DNA from: Xanthobacteraceae bacterium
GTDB taxonomy: Bacteria; Pseudomonadota; Alphaproteobacteria; Rhizobiales; Xanthobacteraceae
Assembly (NCBI GenBank): GCA_030037885.1
Contig: JASHPU010000189.1
Coordinates: 1-37,460, forward strand
Reading direction: 5' to 3'
DNA length: 37,460 bases
Position numbers and translations under genes: made by a program. The notes beneath the pieces were generated by a model. The model was not told the origin of the DNA, did not search any database, and was given only the letters and a program-made list of their open reading frames with translations. Shown piece after piece: positions 7,590 to 17,078 of this stretch (positions within the stretch are counted from its first letter, which is position 1; every line of letters starts with the position of its first letter).

Positions 7590-7619
7590 ACTATAGCACC
7601 CAAACTGATGACCGAGCAA
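7590..7619 (-). promoter_or_regulatory. candidate promoter giving a leaderless transcript
   Basis: On the minus strand a TTGCTC box (7614-7619) and a TATAGT box (7590-7595) are separated by 18 bp. Only six bases separate the -10 box from the ATG at 7583, so transcription would begin at or next to the start codon. This agrees with the lack of a Shine-Dalgarno sequence. It is a sequence-only prediction. Confidence 0.4.
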
Positions 7620-7741
7620 AATATAATGCGATGAAAATGCGTTTGCGAGCAAGCGTTTAGTGAAAATCCTTCAGGGCAATTCTATTCGCCGAATCAAGGC
7701 TTTATGTGAGGCATCTGACGTAGGACTCAAACACAAACCTG

Positions 7742-8194
7742 TTATGCTTGCTGCTGCCAGCGGCCATTTTCGTCGGCCTGCCAATAGGTGACCTCAAAAC
7801 CGTCTTTCTTCACCTTAACCCAGCGCTCTCGCGCGTTGGCCAGCGCGTCGGGATCGTCGCCATCGAAGACCAGGACCAGGCGCTGATAGGTTGCCGCATC
7901 GTCGGGCAATTCAGTACCTTCGACCAGGAACCGGACCGCGGCCCGATTGGGGTTGTGGCCGTTTGGCGTGAGAAGAACAGGCTGCTCTGCCGCGTCTGGC
8001 TCGCGCCAAGTGCCGTGGGGCAGAAACGCGTCGTCGCGCCAGGTCCACAGATGCGCATCGAGGGCCTCGATGCGCTCCTCCGAGGCGGCCTGAACCACGA
8101 CCCGCCAGCCGCGCTCCAGCGACCTTAGCAGCAGCGCCGGCAGCACCTGTTCGAGGCGCTGGCCCTTGAGCTGATAGAACAGGATCTCGGTCAT
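7742..8194 (-). CDS. holC: DNA polymerase III chi subunit
   Basis: A 150-residue chi subunit of the DNA polymerase III clamp-loader assembly, which links the loader (through psi) to single-strand binding protein. Recognised by the N-terminus EILFYQL, the conserved LLLRSLERGWRVVVQ, the LWTWRDDAFLPHG block and the closing YWQADENGRWQQQ. Its length is normal. It follows pepA on the same strand with 15 bp between, the usual alphaproteobacterial pepA-holC pairing, so the two are probably one transcript. No psi gene (holD) is nearby. Confidence 0.95.
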   Translation of the reverse strand: MTEILFYQLKGQRLEQVLPALLLRSLERGWRVVVQAASEERIEALDAHLWTWRDDAFLPHGTWREPDAAEQPVLLTPNGHNPNRAAVRFLVEGTELPDDAATYQRLVLVFDGDDPDALANARERWVKVKKDGFEVTYWQADENGRWQQQA

Positions 8195-8209
8195 CGGGCG
8201 GCCGCCGCG

Positions 8210-9703
8210 TCAGCGCTCGTAATAATCCGCGACCAAGCGGTCGAGCAGTCGCACTCCCCAACCGGAACTCCAGCTCTTGTTGATGTCGGTCTGCGGCGAG
8301 CCGATCGCGGTGCCGGCGATATCGAGGTGCGCCCATGGCGTCTTGCCGACGAAGCGCTGCAGCAATTGTGCCGCCGTGATCGAACCGGCCCAGCGGCCGC
8401 CGGTATTTTTCATGTCAGCGAACTTCGAATCGATCATCTTGTCGTATTCGGGGCCGAGCGGCATGCGCCAGACGCATTCGCCGGTTTCCTCACCGGCTTT
8501 GCTCAGCCGCTCCGCGAGCTTGTCGTCGTTGGCAAACAGCCCGGCATATTGCTGGCCGAGCGCAACCATGATGGCGCCGGTAAGCGTCGCCAGATTGACC
8601 ATGAATTTCGGCTTGAAGCGCTGCTTGACGTAATGCAGCACGTCGGCCAGCACGAGCCGGCCTTCCGCGTCGGTGTTGATGATCTCGATCGTCTGTCCGG
8701 ACATGGTCTTGACGATGTCGCCCGGTCGCTGCGCCTTGCCGTCGGGCATGTTTTCCACGAGCCCGATGGCGCCGACCGCGTTGACCCTGGCCTTGCGGGC
8801 GGCGAGTGCGTGCATCAGGCCGACCACGCACGCCGCGCCGGCCATGTCGCCCTTCATGTCCTCCATGCCCGAGGCCGATTTGATCGAGATGCCGCCGGTA
8901 TCGAAACAAACGCCCTTGCCGATGAAGGCGAGCGGGTCGGCGCCGCGCTTGCCGCCGTTCCAGCGCATGACGACGAGCCGCGACTCATGGGGCGAACCCT
9001 GGCCGACGCCGAGCAGCGCGCCCATGCCGAGCTTCTTCATTGCCGGCACGTCGAGCACTTCGACGGTAACGCCAAGCCGGGACAGCGCCGAGGCGCGGCG
9101 GGCGAATTCGCCCGGATAAAGCACGTTCGCCGGCTCGTTGATCAGGTCGCGGGCGAGCACGACGCCTTCGGCGGTGGCATTGACGGGCGCCCAGGCCCTG
9201 CCTGCCGCCGCAGGATTGGCGCAGGCCACGTGCACATCGAGTTTTTCGGCACGCTCCTCGCCCTCTTTGCGCTTGGTTTTATAGCGGTCGAAAAAATAGG
9301 CGCGCAGCCGAATGCCCAGCGCGAGATCGGCAACCTGGTCGGGCTTGAGCGGACCCGAGCCGATTTCGGCCAGGATCGTGGCTTCAGCCGCCGGAGACGG
9401 CAGCCGACCCATGGCGATGCCGCCGAGCTTGACCACGTCGCGCTGCTTGAGCTCGCGTTCCTTGCCGGTCCCAACCACGATGAGGCGTGGCGCATCAAGT
9501 GCGGACGGCGCGACGATATCGAGGACAGCGCCGTTCTTGCCGGTGAAATGATCGGCGGCGGCGGCGCGGCGCAGTTGCGCCTCGGCTGCCGAAAGGGCGC
9601 TTTTGGTCGCCGGACCGAATTGCAAGTTCTCGGCGCAGAACGCAACAAGAACGCCGCGCAATCGCGTAAAGGGAACGAAGCCGAGCTTGAGCGGGTCGGG
9701 CAT
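8210..9703 (-). CDS. pepA: leucyl aminopeptidase (M17 family)
   Basis: A 497-residue cytosolic two-metal aminopeptidase that removes N-terminal leucine and other residues from peptides. The M17 signature NTDAEGRL is at about residue 343, with further metal/active-site blocks [14 protein letters not shown] and [11 protein letters not shown] before it. The N-terminal regulatory domain (about 1-170) is present. The start at 9703 gives MPDPLKLGF and has AAAGGAA eight bases upstream; the frame stays open further upstream, but that part does not resemble the family. It is transcribed away from lptF, with a 274-bp region between them. Confidence 0.96.
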   Translation of the reverse strand: MPDPLKLGFVPFTRLRGVLVAFCAENLQFGPATKSALSAAEAQLRRAAAADHFTGKNGAVLDIVAPSALDAPRLIVVGTGKERELKQRDVVKLGGIAMGRLPSPAAEATILAEIGSGPLKPDQVADLALGIRLRAYFFDRYKTKRKEGEERAEKLDVHVACANPAAAGRAWAPVNATAEGVVLARDLINEPANVLYPGEFARRASALSRLGVTVEVLDVPAMKKLGMGALLGVGQGSPHESRLVVMRWNGGKRGADPLAFIGKGVCFDTGGISIKSASGMEDMKGDMAGAACVVGLMHALAARKARVNAVGAIGLVENMPDGKAQRPGDIVKTMSGQTIEIINTDAEGRLVLADVLHYVKQRFKPKFMVNLATLTGAIMVALGQQYAGLFANDDKLAERLSKAGEETGECVWRMPLGPEYDKMIDSKFADMKNTGGRWAGSITAAQLLQRFVGKTPWAHLDIAGTAIGSPQTDINKSWSSGWGVRLLDRLVADYYER

Positions 9704-9977
9704 TTTTGGTTCCTTTGTCCTGCCGCTCGCCGCGGCCTGCCGGATGTCATATGAACCGAACGATAGCGCCATGCAAAGCCGGTTCCACTCTGGATTTGCT
9801 CGATCGCAGGTTGCGCGCGGCAGTGCTGCGCGGACGATTGTGGCAGCGGCATTGCCTTGGCAAGGCCATTTTGTGAAAGCATGAGCGGGTCGACGTCGTT
9901 GCAATCGTGCAGGCCGAACGGCGCCGCATGCGGCCAAAGCCGCGGCGAGCGCGGATCGTTCGGGAAGGGACAGGCTG
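9704..9977. promoter_or_regulatory. divergent intergenic region between pepA and lptF
   Basis: These 274 bases separate two genes read outwards and must carry promoters for both. The one clear structure is a perfect 13-bp palindrome GCCTTGGCAAGGC at 9854-9866, possibly a protein-binding site. No confident -35/-10 pair was found. Confidence 0.35.
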
Positions 9978-11138
9978 GTGGGGTCGATCGGCCGCTACAT
10001 CTTTCGCATCACCCTTGCGGCGTTCCTGATTACGCTCGTCAGCCTGACGGTCGTGATCTGGTTCACCCAGGCGATGCGCGATTTCGACCTGATTACCAGC
10101 GAGCGGCAGACGCTGTTCGTCTTCATCGGCATTACCGGAATGATCGTGCCGCTTCTGGTCATGATCATCGCGCCGATCGCCCTGCTGCTGGCCGCGGCGC
10201 ACGTGCTGGCCCGGCTCGGTCAGGACTCCGAAGTGATCGTCATGAATGCGGCCGGCCTGTCGCCGTGGCGATTGCTGGCGCCGTTTTTAGCCGCCGCCGC
10301 GGTGGTATCGCTGTTGTGCATGGTCATCGCCGCATACGTGTCGCCGCGCGCCTTGCGCGAGTTGCGGGACTGGTCGACGCAGGTGCGCGCCGACATCCTC
10401 ACCAACATCGTGCAGCCCGGACGCTTTACCAGCGTCAGCGGCAATCTCACCTTCCACATCGCCGACCGCCGGCCGAACGGGCTCCTGGTCGGCATTTTCG
10501 TCGACGATCGCAGCAATCCCAACGAGCACGCCACCTACCTCGCCGAAGAGGGCGAGATCGTGAAGAAGGATAACGGCTCGTACCTGGTACTCGAGCACGG
10601 CAGCATCCAGCGGCTCGAAACAGGACAAGCCGATCCGCGCATCGTGACGTTCGACCGCTACGCTTTCGACTTGTCGAAATTCACGGGCGGCGGGCCGCAG
10701 AACTCTAACTACACGGTACGGGAAAAATACATCTGGGAGCTGATCTGGCCGCGGCCGGACGATCCGCTCTACGTCACCCAACCCGATCAATTCCGCTCCG
10801 AGATGTACGATCGCTTGGCGACGCCGTTCTATCCGCTGGCCTTTGCCATCCTGACCTACATGTTTCTCGGCCCGCCACAGACGACGCGGCAGAATCGAAC
10901 TTTGAGCATGATCGGTTTGATCAGCGCGGCCGGCGCGCTGCGCATGGCCGGCTTTCTCAGCGTGGTGGCCGGCGTCAAGACGCCCGCCATGCTCAGCCTG
11001 CAATTCGTCGCGCTTGCCGCGGCCATTGGCATCGGACTGTGGCAGATTTCGCGCGGCAAGGCGGTGGAGCACGCGCTGTTCGTGAACCGGATCGCCAACG
11101 CAATCAGTGAGCGCCTGGCGCACGCCGGCGCGAGCTGA
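9978..11138 (+). CDS. lptF: LPS export ABC transporter permease LptF
   Basis: A 386-residue inner-membrane permease of the YjgP/YjgQ family. With LptG and the ATPase LptB it extracts lipopolysaccharide from the inner membrane and passes it to LptC/LptA. Three hydrophobic helices are in the N-terminal third, then a large periplasmic beta-jellyroll region (about residues 130-265), then three helices at the C-terminus, as expected. The start is a GTG with AAGGGA upstream (GSIGRYIFR). lptG follows 12 bp later. Assigned to F rather than G by its first position and the SIGRYIFR-type N-terminus. Confidence 0.93.
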   Translation: MGSIGRYIFRITLAAFLITLVSLTVVIWFTQAMRDFDLITSERQTLFVFIGITGMIVPLLVMIIAPIALLLAAAHVLARLGQDSEVIVMNAAGLSPWRLLAPFLAAAAVVSLLCMVIAAYVSPRALRELRDWSTQVRADILTNIVQPGRFTSVSGNLTFHIADRRPNGLLVGIFVDDRSNPNEHATYLAEEGEIVKKDNGSYLVLEHGSIQRLETGQADPRIVTFDRYAFDLSKFTGGGPQNSNYTVREKYIWELIWPRPDDPLYVTQPDQFRSEMYDRLATPFYPLAFAILTYMFLGPPQTTRQNRTLSMIGLISAAGALRMAGFLSVVAGVKTPAMLSLQFVALAAAIGIGLWQISRGKAVEHALFVNRIANAISERLAHAGAS

Positions 11139-11150
11139 AGGATCGCCGTC

Positions 11151-12242
11151 ATGCTGATCGGCACGCTGTGGCGCTATTTCGGCCTGCGGTTCTTAGGCTC
11201 CATGATCAGCACCTTTGCGGGCGTGGTCGTGCTTGCCGGCACCGTCGACTTTTTCGAATTGATGCGACGCGGCGCCGATTGGCCCAACGCCACGGCCTGG
11301 ATTCTGGCCCAAATCTCCATTTACCGCGTCCCGCAGCTGACCGAACAGATCATGCCGTTCGCGGTGCTGGTTGGCGCCATGTCGTGCTACTTGACGCTGT
11401 CGCGGCGCCTCGAACTCGTCGTCGCGCGTGCGGCCGGCATTTCCGCGTGGCAGTTCGTCGCGCCGGCCGTTGTGGTGGCGTTTCTGGTCGGCATCGCCGC
11501 GACGGTCGCTTACAACCCGATCGCCGCCGCGCTGCACGAGCGATCCAAGCGCCTCGAGGCGAGCATGCTCGGCGAAACATTGTCCGCCCTGCAGGAGAGC
11601 GCGAGCGGCTTCTGGGTGCGGCAAAAGAGCAGCGACGGCGCGGCCATCATCAACGCCAAATCGAGCCGCGAGCAAGGCTCCAATCTCGGCAACGTCACCG
11701 TCTACACGTTCGACGAGAACGGCCATTTCAGCGAGCGTATCGAGGCGCGAACCGCCGCGCTCGAGCACGGCTATTGGCAGCTCGACGACGCCCGCATCTA
11801 CGCCCCCGGCAAGCCGCCGGACATCGAGCCGGCCTATCGGCTCAACACCAATCTGACTCTCGAGCAGGTGCGGGAAAGCTTTGCGACCCCGGAAACCGTG
11901 CCGTTCTGGCAGCTGCCGAGCTACATCGAAATGGCCGATCGTGCCGGGCTCGCCGCCACCGGTTATCGGCTGCAATACGACGAGCTGTTGGCGCGGCCAT
12001 TCCTGCTTTGCGCCATGGTTCTGCTGGCCGCCGCCGTGAGCCTGCGCTTCTTTCGTTTCGGCGGCGTGCAGAAAATGGTGTTAAGCGGCATTTCCGCCGG
12101 ATTTCTCATCTTCGTCTTGCAGAAGATCACCGAGGATATGAGCAAGTCGGAGCTGCTGCCGCCGATGGCAGCCGCCTGGATACCCGTGCTGGTCGGCAGC
12201 CTTACCGGTTTCCTCGCCCTGCTCTATCAGGAGGACGGCTAG
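11151..12242 (+). CDS. lptG: LPS export ABC transporter permease LptG
   Basis: A 363-residue partner of LptF in the LptB2FG lipopolysaccharide exporter. The N-terminus LWRYFGLRFLGSM, the PQLTEQIMPFAVL helix and the C-terminal helices with FRFGGVQKMVLSGISAGF are typical of LptG. The periplasmic domain lies in the middle (about 125-265). The start ATG has AAGGA upstream. In many relatives lptD follows lptG; here the next gene, surA, starts 190 bp later and no lptD reading frame lies between. Confidence 0.94.
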   Translation: MLIGTLWRYFGLRFLGSMISTFAGVVVLAGTVDFFELMRRGADWPNATAWILAQISIYRVPQLTEQIMPFAVLVGAMSCYLTLSRRLELVVARAAGISAWQFVAPAVVVAFLVGIAATVAYNPIAAALHERSKRLEASMLGETLSALQESASGFWVRQKSSDGAAIINAKSSREQGSNLGNVTVYTFDENGHFSERIEARTAALEHGYWQLDDARIYAPGKPPDIEPAYRLNTNLTLEQVRESFATPETVPFWQLPSYIEMADRAGLAATGYRLQYDELLARPFLLCAMVLLAAAVSLRFFRFGGVQKMVLSGISAGFLIFVLQKITEDMSKSELLPPMAAAWIPVLVGSLTGFLALLYQEDG

Positions 12243-12432
12243 CCGGCGGTAGCCGCGTCGGGCACCCGGACGCCGCAACGACGATGCGCTCACGCCGCGG
12301 CGCACCGCCCGTTTCCATTGCTTACGCCTTGTCCTAAATTTCGCCGCGAGCATGGGGCATTGGCTCCCCGCGGTCCGGAGGGCCGGATCGGGGACGAAGT
12401 TGAACCGGCCGCCGAGGGAGAACCAAAGAGCG
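12243..12432 (+). other. 190-bp gap where lptD is often found
   Basis: No convincing reading frame is visible here. The DNA is GC-rich, with no clear terminator or promoter apart from the ribosome site of the next gene. It is listed because the outer-membrane LPS translocon gene lptD commonly stands between lptG and surA in alphaproteobacteria. Confidence 0.4.
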
Positions 12433-13374
12433 ATGTGGCTGAGCAGCATAGGCGCCCGCGCGCGACCGCTGGCGACCGCGGCGCTCGCCGTGGCGGCGCT
12501 CATTGCCGCCGCCTCGATGGCGCGGTCGCAGGAGGTGGTCGCGCTGGTCGACGGCACGCCGATCACCGAGCTCGACGTCGCACAACGCACCAAGCTCGAG
12601 CAATTGGGCAAGCCGCAGAAGCCGCCGACCCGCCAAGCCGTGATCGACGCGCTGATCGACGAAATCCTCGAAATACGCGAGGCCAAGCAATACAGCATCG
12701 ACGTTCCGGACTCCGAGGTCGACGCCGCGTACGGCAACATCGCCGACCATATGGGCGTCGATGCCAAGAAGCTGGCGGAAATTCTCGACCACGCCGGATC
12801 GAGCGCGGCGACGCTGAAGAACCGGCTGCGCGCGCAGTTGGCCTGGAATGCGTTGATCCGCGGCCGCTATAAAGCCAGCCTGGAAATTCCCGACAGCGAC
12901 GTCGAAGCCGAGCTGCAGCTGCATCCGAGCGACGAAAAAAAAGACGTTGGCTACGAATACACGATGCGGCCGATCATCCTCATCGTGCCGCCCGGCTCGG
13001 CGGCGGCCGCCTATGACGCGCGCAAGCGCGACGCCGACGCGCTGCGCGCGCGATTCCAGAACTGCGCCGACGGCATTCCGTTCGCCCGCGCCCTCAACGA
13101 CGTGGCGGTGCGCGATCAAGTCCTCAAATTTTCCGCCGACCTGCCGGACCAGTTGCGCGCCATCCTCGACGGCACCGAGGTCGGCCACCTGACGCCGCCG
13201 GAGACGACCGCCGAGGGCGTGCAGATGTTCGCGGTCTGCGGCAAGCGCCAGACCAAAAACGACACGCCCGGCAAGAAACAGATTCGCGACGAGATTTTCC
13301 AGAAGAAATTCGGCGCCACCGCCAAGCGTTATTTGCAGCAGTTGCGGCGCGAGGCGATGATCGAATACAAGTAG
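12433..13374 (+). CDS. surA: SurA-type periplasmic chaperone / peptidyl-prolyl isomerase
   Basis: A 313-residue periplasmic chaperone that helps outer-membrane proteins fold. A Sec signal peptide (about 1-34, ending ASMARSQE) precedes a SurA N-terminal domain (VVALVDGTPITELDVAQRT to about residue 155), and then a parvulin-like region (about 170-290). The parvulin part is weakly conserved, so isomerase activity is uncertain. The start is taken at 12433 (MWLSSIGARARPL), giving a clean signal peptide and a purine-rich GGGAG upstream; an upstream in-frame ATG would spoil the signal. It stands before pdxA and rsmA, the same order as in E. coli. Confidence 0.88.
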   Translation: MWLSSIGARARPLATAALAVAALIAAASMARSQEVVALVDGTPITELDVAQRTKLEQLGKPQKPPTRQAVIDALIDEILEIREAKQYSIDVPDSEVDAAYGNIADHMGVDAKKLAEILDHAGSSAATLKNRLRAQLAWNALIRGRYKASLEIPDSDVEAELQLHPSDEKKDVGYEYTMRPIILIVPPGSAAAAYDARKRDADALRARFQNCADGIPFARALNDVAVRDQVLKFSADLPDQLRAILDGTEVGHLTPPETTAEGVQMFAVCGKRQTKNDTPGKKQIRDEIFQKKFGATAKRYLQQLRREAMIEYK

Positions 13375-13402
13375 GCCGCAACGAGCGGATCGAAACAGGA
13401 CC

Positions 13403-14425
13403 GTGCAACCGCTGGCATTGACGCTCGGCGAGCCCGCCGGGATCGGGCCCGACCTTGCGCTCGCCGTCTGGCGGCGACGCGCCGAATACGACGTTCCCGC
13501 CTTCTATGTCGTCGGCGACGGCGACTTTCTGCGCCGGCGCGCCGAGGCGCTCGGGCTCGAAGCGCCGGTCGCGGAGGTGGCGCCGGAGCGCGCAGCCGAA
13601 GCGTTTTCGACCGCGCTGCCGGTCGTCGCCATCGCCGTCAAGGCGAGTGCCGCGCCGGGTCGGCCGGACCAATCGAGCGCGCCCGCCGCCATCGCTTCGA
13701 TCCGTCGCGCCGTCGCCGACGTGCTCGCCGGCCGCGCCGGCGCCATCGTCACCAATCCGATAGCAAAAAACGTGCTCTACCAGTCGGGCTTTGCCGAGCC
13801 CGGACACACCGAGTTTCTGGCCAGGCTCGTTCAGGAGGCGACCGGCAAAGTGCTCCGGCCGGTCATGCTGCTGTGGGCGCCGGAACTTGCCGTCGTGCCG
13901 GTGACCATTCATCTGCCGCTGCGCGAAATCTTTGCCCGGCTGTCGGCCGAACTCATCGCCGACACCGGCCGCATCGTGGCGCGTGACCTGCGCATGCGGT
14001 TTCGCATTGCGCGACCCCGCCTTGCGATCGCGGGATTGAACCCGCATGCCGGCGAGCAAGGTACCCTCGGCGAAGAGGACCGCGCCATCGTCGCACCGGC
14101 GGTCGCGCGACTCGCCGCCGAGGGCATCGACGTGCGCGGTCCAGTGCCGGCCGATTCGCTGTTCCACGAAGCGGCCCGCGCCGGCTACGACGCGGCGTTG
14201 TGCATGTACCACGATCAGGCGCTGATCCCGATCAAGACGCTCGCCTTCGATCACGCCGTCAACGTCACGCTGGGATTGCCGTTCGTGCGCACGTCGCCCG
14301 ATCACGGCACCGCGTTCGATATCGCCGGCACCGGCAAAGCCGATCCCAAAAGCCTCATTGCCGCACTGCAACTCGCTGCGCGACTTGCAGCCGCCGACAA
14401 TACGGCGCTGCAAACCACGTCGTGA
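13403..14425 (+). CDS. pdxA: 4-hydroxythreonine-4-phosphate dehydrogenase
   Basis: A 340-residue metal-dependent enzyme of the DXP-dependent pyridoxal phosphate pathway. It oxidises 4-phosphohydroxy-L-threonine, and the product decarboxylates to the substrate of PdxJ. Family blocks: [15 protein letters not shown] at the N-terminus, [21 protein letters not shown] with a metal histidine, [11 protein letters not shown], and [11 protein letters not shown] with another metal histidine. The start is a GTG with AGGA upstream. Its stop overlaps the start of rsmA (GTGA), suggesting coupled translation. Confidence 0.96.
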   Translation: MQPLALTLGEPAGIGPDLALAVWRRRAEYDVPAFYVVGDGDFLRRRAEALGLEAPVAEVAPERAAEAFSTALPVVAIAVKASAAPGRPDQSSAPAAIASIRRAVADVLAGRAGAIVTNPIAKNVLYQSGFAEPGHTEFLARLVQEATGKVLRPVMLLWAPELAVVPVTIHLPLREIFARLSAELIADTGRIVARDLRMRFRIARPRLAIAGLNPHAGEQGTLGEEDRAIVAPAVARLAAEGIDVRGPVPADSLFHEAARAGYDAALCMYHDQALIPIKTLAFDHAVNVTLGLPFVRTSPDHGTAFDIAGTGKADPKSLIAALQLAARLAAADNTALQTTS

Positions 14426-15279
14426 GCGCCGCGGCCGCCGCGGCGTCGGACGGCCTGCCGCCGCTGCGCGAGGTCGTGCAGCGTCACGGCATCGCGCCGA
14501 AGAAATCACTCGGTCAGAATTTTTTGTTCGATCTCAATCTTGCCGGACGCATCGCGCGCGCGGCGGGCCCGCTCGGCGGCGTGACGATATTCGAAGTCGG
14601 CCCGGGGCCGGGCGGACTGACCCGGGCGCTGCTTGCGCTCGGCGCCGCGCGCGTGGTCGCGGTCGAGCGCGACCAGCGGGCCATTGCGGCTTTGCGCGAG
14701 ATCGCCGCGCATTATCCGGGACGTCTCGAGATCATGGCGGCGGACGCGCTCGGCTATGATCCGCGTCCTCTGCTTGCCGGCCCGGCGCGGATCGTCGCCA
14801 ACCTGCCCTACAACATCGCCACGGCGCTGCTCGTCTCCTGGCTCGGCCTCGAGCCCTGGCCGCCCTGGTACGATGCCGCCGTTCTGATGTTTCAGCGCGA
14901 AGTTGCCGAACGCATCGTGGCGGAACCGCATTCGAAAAGCTACGGCCGCTTGTCGGTGCTGGCGCAATGGCGCTGTGAGGCGCGCATTTTGTTCGACGTC
15001 AACGCCGCGGCTTTCGTGCCGCCGCCTGCCGTCAATTCCTCGATCGTTCACCTCGTGCCGCGCCGGCGGCCGCTGCCGTGCGACCGCGCGTCGCTCGAGC
15101 GCGTCACCCAGGCGGCATTCGGTCAGCGTCGCAAGATGCTGCGGCAGAGCTTGCGTTCGCTCGGCACCGAGGTATCGGCCCTGCTGGCAGCGGCAGGATT
15201 GGATCCGACGGCGCGTGCCGAGGATCTCTCGGTCGGTGATTTTGTGGCCTTGGCCCGCGCGCTGGCGGCGGGCCGATGA
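14422..15279 (+). CDS. rsmA: 16S rRNA dimethyladenosine transferase
   Basis: A 285-residue SAM-dependent enzyme that dimethylates two adjacent adenines near the 3' end of 16S rRNA during late 30S assembly. Its motifs are [12 protein letters not shown], the SAM site [15 protein letters not shown], the adenine-methylase motif NLPYNIAT and the C-terminal [14 protein letters not shown]. The GTG start at 14422 overlaps the pdxA stop; the same frame is open further upstream inside pdxA, but that part is not homologous. Also known as ksgA; loss in other bacteria gives kasugamycin resistance. Confidence 0.96.
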   Translation: MSAAAAAASDGLPPLREVVQRHGIAPKKSLGQNFLFDLNLAGRIARAAGPLGGVTIFEVGPGPGGLTRALLALGAARVVAVERDQRAIAALREIAAHYPGRLEIMAADALGYDPRPLLAGPARIVANLPYNIATALLVSWLGLEPWPPWYDAAVLMFQREVAERIVAEPHSKSYGRLSVLAQWRCEARILFDVNAAAFVPPPAVNSSIVHLVPRRRPLPCDRASLERVTQAAFGQRRKMLRQSLRSLGTEVSALLAAAGLDPTARAEDLSVGDFVALARALAAGR

Positions 15280-15324
15280 GTCGGGCATGATGGCGGGCGT
15301 GATGTGCGAGAGGCCGCAGCCGCC

Positions 15325-16380
15325 ATGACCGCAATGCATCGCCAGTCGCTGGTCGCCTACGGCCAACCGCTCTGCGAAACCGTTATCGACTGCCCGAAAC
15401 CGCGCGGCAGCGAGGTTTTGGTGCGCATCGAGCGTTGCGGCGTCTGTCATTCCGACCTGCATCTGCAGGACGGCTATTTCGAATTGGGCGCCGACAATCG
15501 GCTCGACATCACCGCGGACCGGCCGCTGCCGTTCACGTTGGGCCACGAGATCGCCGGCGTGATCGCGGCCGCCGGCGAGGAGGCGTCGGTGGCGAAGATC
15601 GGCCGGCGCGTCGCCGTGTATCCCTGGATCGGTTGCGGCCAATGTGCGCGATGCCAGCGCGGCGAGGAGAACTTGTGCTCCGCCCATCACCATCTCGGCA
15701 TCAGCGCCGATGGCGGCTTCGCCAGCCATGTCTTGATCCCGCATCCGCGTTATCTGCTCGACTACGCGCCGCTGCCGCCGAATTTGGCCGGACCGCTGAT
15801 GTGCTCGGGGCTGACGGCTTATTCGGCGCTCAAGCGGCTGGCTGGACGCGCCGACGAAAGCCCGGTGCTGCTGGTCGGCCTGGGCGGCGTCGGTATGATG
15901 GGCCTCGCGATCGCACGCGCGTTGTTTCGACAGCCGCCGCTCGTTGCCGACATCGACGCCGACAAGCGCAACGCCGCGCTCGCCGCCGGCGCCGCGGCCG
16001 CCTACGACCCGGCCGACCCGGCGGCGCGGCGCGCGATTACGGCGGCAACCGGCGGCGTATTCGCAGTCTGCGACTTCGTCGGCTCGGACAAATCGCTGCG
16101 ATTTGCCACCGGCGCGCTGGCGCGCGGCGGCAAGGTCGTGGTGACCGGATTGCTCGGCGGCATGTTTTCGATGGCCGCCGCGATGTTCGCCATCAAGGCC
16201 CTCACCATCGAGGGGACGCTGACCGGCACGCTCGACGAGGCGCGCGAACTGCTCGACCTTGCCCGCGCTGGCAAGATCGCTCCGATTCCGACCCGTGAGC
16301 GGCCGCTTGCCGAAGCGCAAGCCGCGCTCGACGACCTGCGCGCCGGACGCGTCGTCGGACGGACGGTGCTGACTGCGTAG
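15325..16380 (+). CDS. zinc-dependent alcohol dehydrogenase family protein
   Basis: A 351-residue medium-chain dehydrogenase (GroES-like domain plus Rossmann fold). The catalytic zinc ligands are in RCGVCHSDLHLQ and LGHEIAG. Four structural-zinc cysteines stand in CGQCARCQRGEENLC. The nucleotide motif is LLVGLGGVGMMGLA. A charged insert (YFELGADNRLDITADR) between the two catalytic-zinc motifs is longer than in plain alcohol dehydrogenases. The substrate is unknown. The start at 15325 (MTAMHRQS) is preferred over a GTG seven codons earlier; GAGAGG stands upstream. It is last in the lptF to rsmA run and meets gmk tail to tail. Confidence 0.9.
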   Translation: MTAMHRQSLVAYGQPLCETVIDCPKPRGSEVLVRIERCGVCHSDLHLQDGYFELGADNRLDITADRPLPFTLGHEIAGVIAAAGEEASVAKIGRRVAVYPWIGCGQCARCQRGEENLCSAHHHLGISADGGFASHVLIPHPRYLLDYAPLPPNLAGPLMCSGLTAYSALKRLAGRADESPVLLVGLGGVGMMGLAIARALFRQPPLVADIDADKRNAALAAGAAAAYDPADPAARRAITAATGGVFAVCDFVGSDKSLRFATGALARGGKVVVTGLLGGMFSMAAAMFAIKALTIEGTLTGTLDEARELLDLARAGKIAPIPTRERPLAEAQAALDDLRAGRVVGRTVLTA

Positions 16381-16404
16381 CGGGCGATTGACCGTTCCAA
16401 ACAG

Positions 16405-17076
16405 CTAAAGCTTCGCCTGCAGGCTGCGCACGAAATCGGACAATCCGATCTGGCGCTCGCGCTTCACGCGCTCGGCAGCCAGGATGGCGCGCACTTCGGC
16501 GAAGGCCAGGGCTCTATCTTGGTTGACAATGACATAATCGTATTCCGGCCAGTGGCTCATCTCGCCGGCAGCTTTCGCCATGCGCTCGCCGATGACGTCG
16601 CGGCTGTCCTGCGCGCGGGTCTTCAGCCGGCGCTCCAGCTCGCGCACGCTCGGCGGCAGGATGAAGACGCTGACCAGATCGTTGCGCGCCTTTTCGCTGA
16701 GCTGCTGGGTGCCTTGCCAGTCGATGTCGAACAGCACGTCGCGGCCGGCGCGCAACGCGGCAATGACCGGACGGCGCGGCGTGCCGTAGCGATGGCCGAA
16801 CACTTCCGCCCATTCCAACAGCTCGTCCGACGCAATCATGTCGTCGAAGCGCGCGCGGTCGATGAAATGATAGTCGCGGCCGTCGACTTCGCCGCGCCGC
16901 TTCGGCCGCGTCGTGACCGACACCGAAAGCTCGACGTTGCGGTCGCCGCGCAGCAACATCCGCGACAGCGTGGTCTTGCCGGCGCCGGAGGGCGATGACA
17001 GCACGAACATCAGACCGCGCCGCGCGATCGCGTTTTGCTTGCTCGTTTTGGTCCGATGCCGGGCCGCACGCGCCAT
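16405..17076 (-). CDS. gmk: guanylate kinase
   Basis: A 223-residue enzyme that phosphorylates GMP to GDP with ATP. The P-loop is SSPSGAGKTTL (about 28-38). GMP-binding residues lie in SVSVTTRPKRRGEVDGRDYH, and the lid region in RLKTRAQDSRDVI. The N-terminus has a basic extension of about 20 residues. The start at 17076 lies two bases after the yicC stop, so the pair is co-transcribed; yicC-gmk is a widespread order. A longer reading frame into yicC is not supported. Confidence 0.96.
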   Translation of the reverse strand: MARAARHRTKTSKQNAIARRGLMFVLSSPSGAGKTTLSRMLLRGDRNVELSVSVTTRPKRRGEVDGRDYHFIDRARFDDMIASDELLEWAEVFGHRYGTPRRPVIAALRAGRDVLFDIDWQGTQQLSEKARNDLVSVFILPPSVRELERRLKTRAQDSRDVIGERMAKAAGEMSHWPEYDYVIVNQDRALAFAEVRAILAAERVKRERQIGLSDFVRSLQAKL

Positions 17077-17078
17077 GG

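Noticed and set aside
8327-9754. A 475-codon open frame opposite pepA
   Set aside because: Antisense shadow of a well-recognised M17 peptidase.
14506-16320. A 604-codon open frame on the minus strand opposite rsmA and the dehydrogenase
   Set aside because: Antisense shadow; both plus-strand genes are certain from their motifs.
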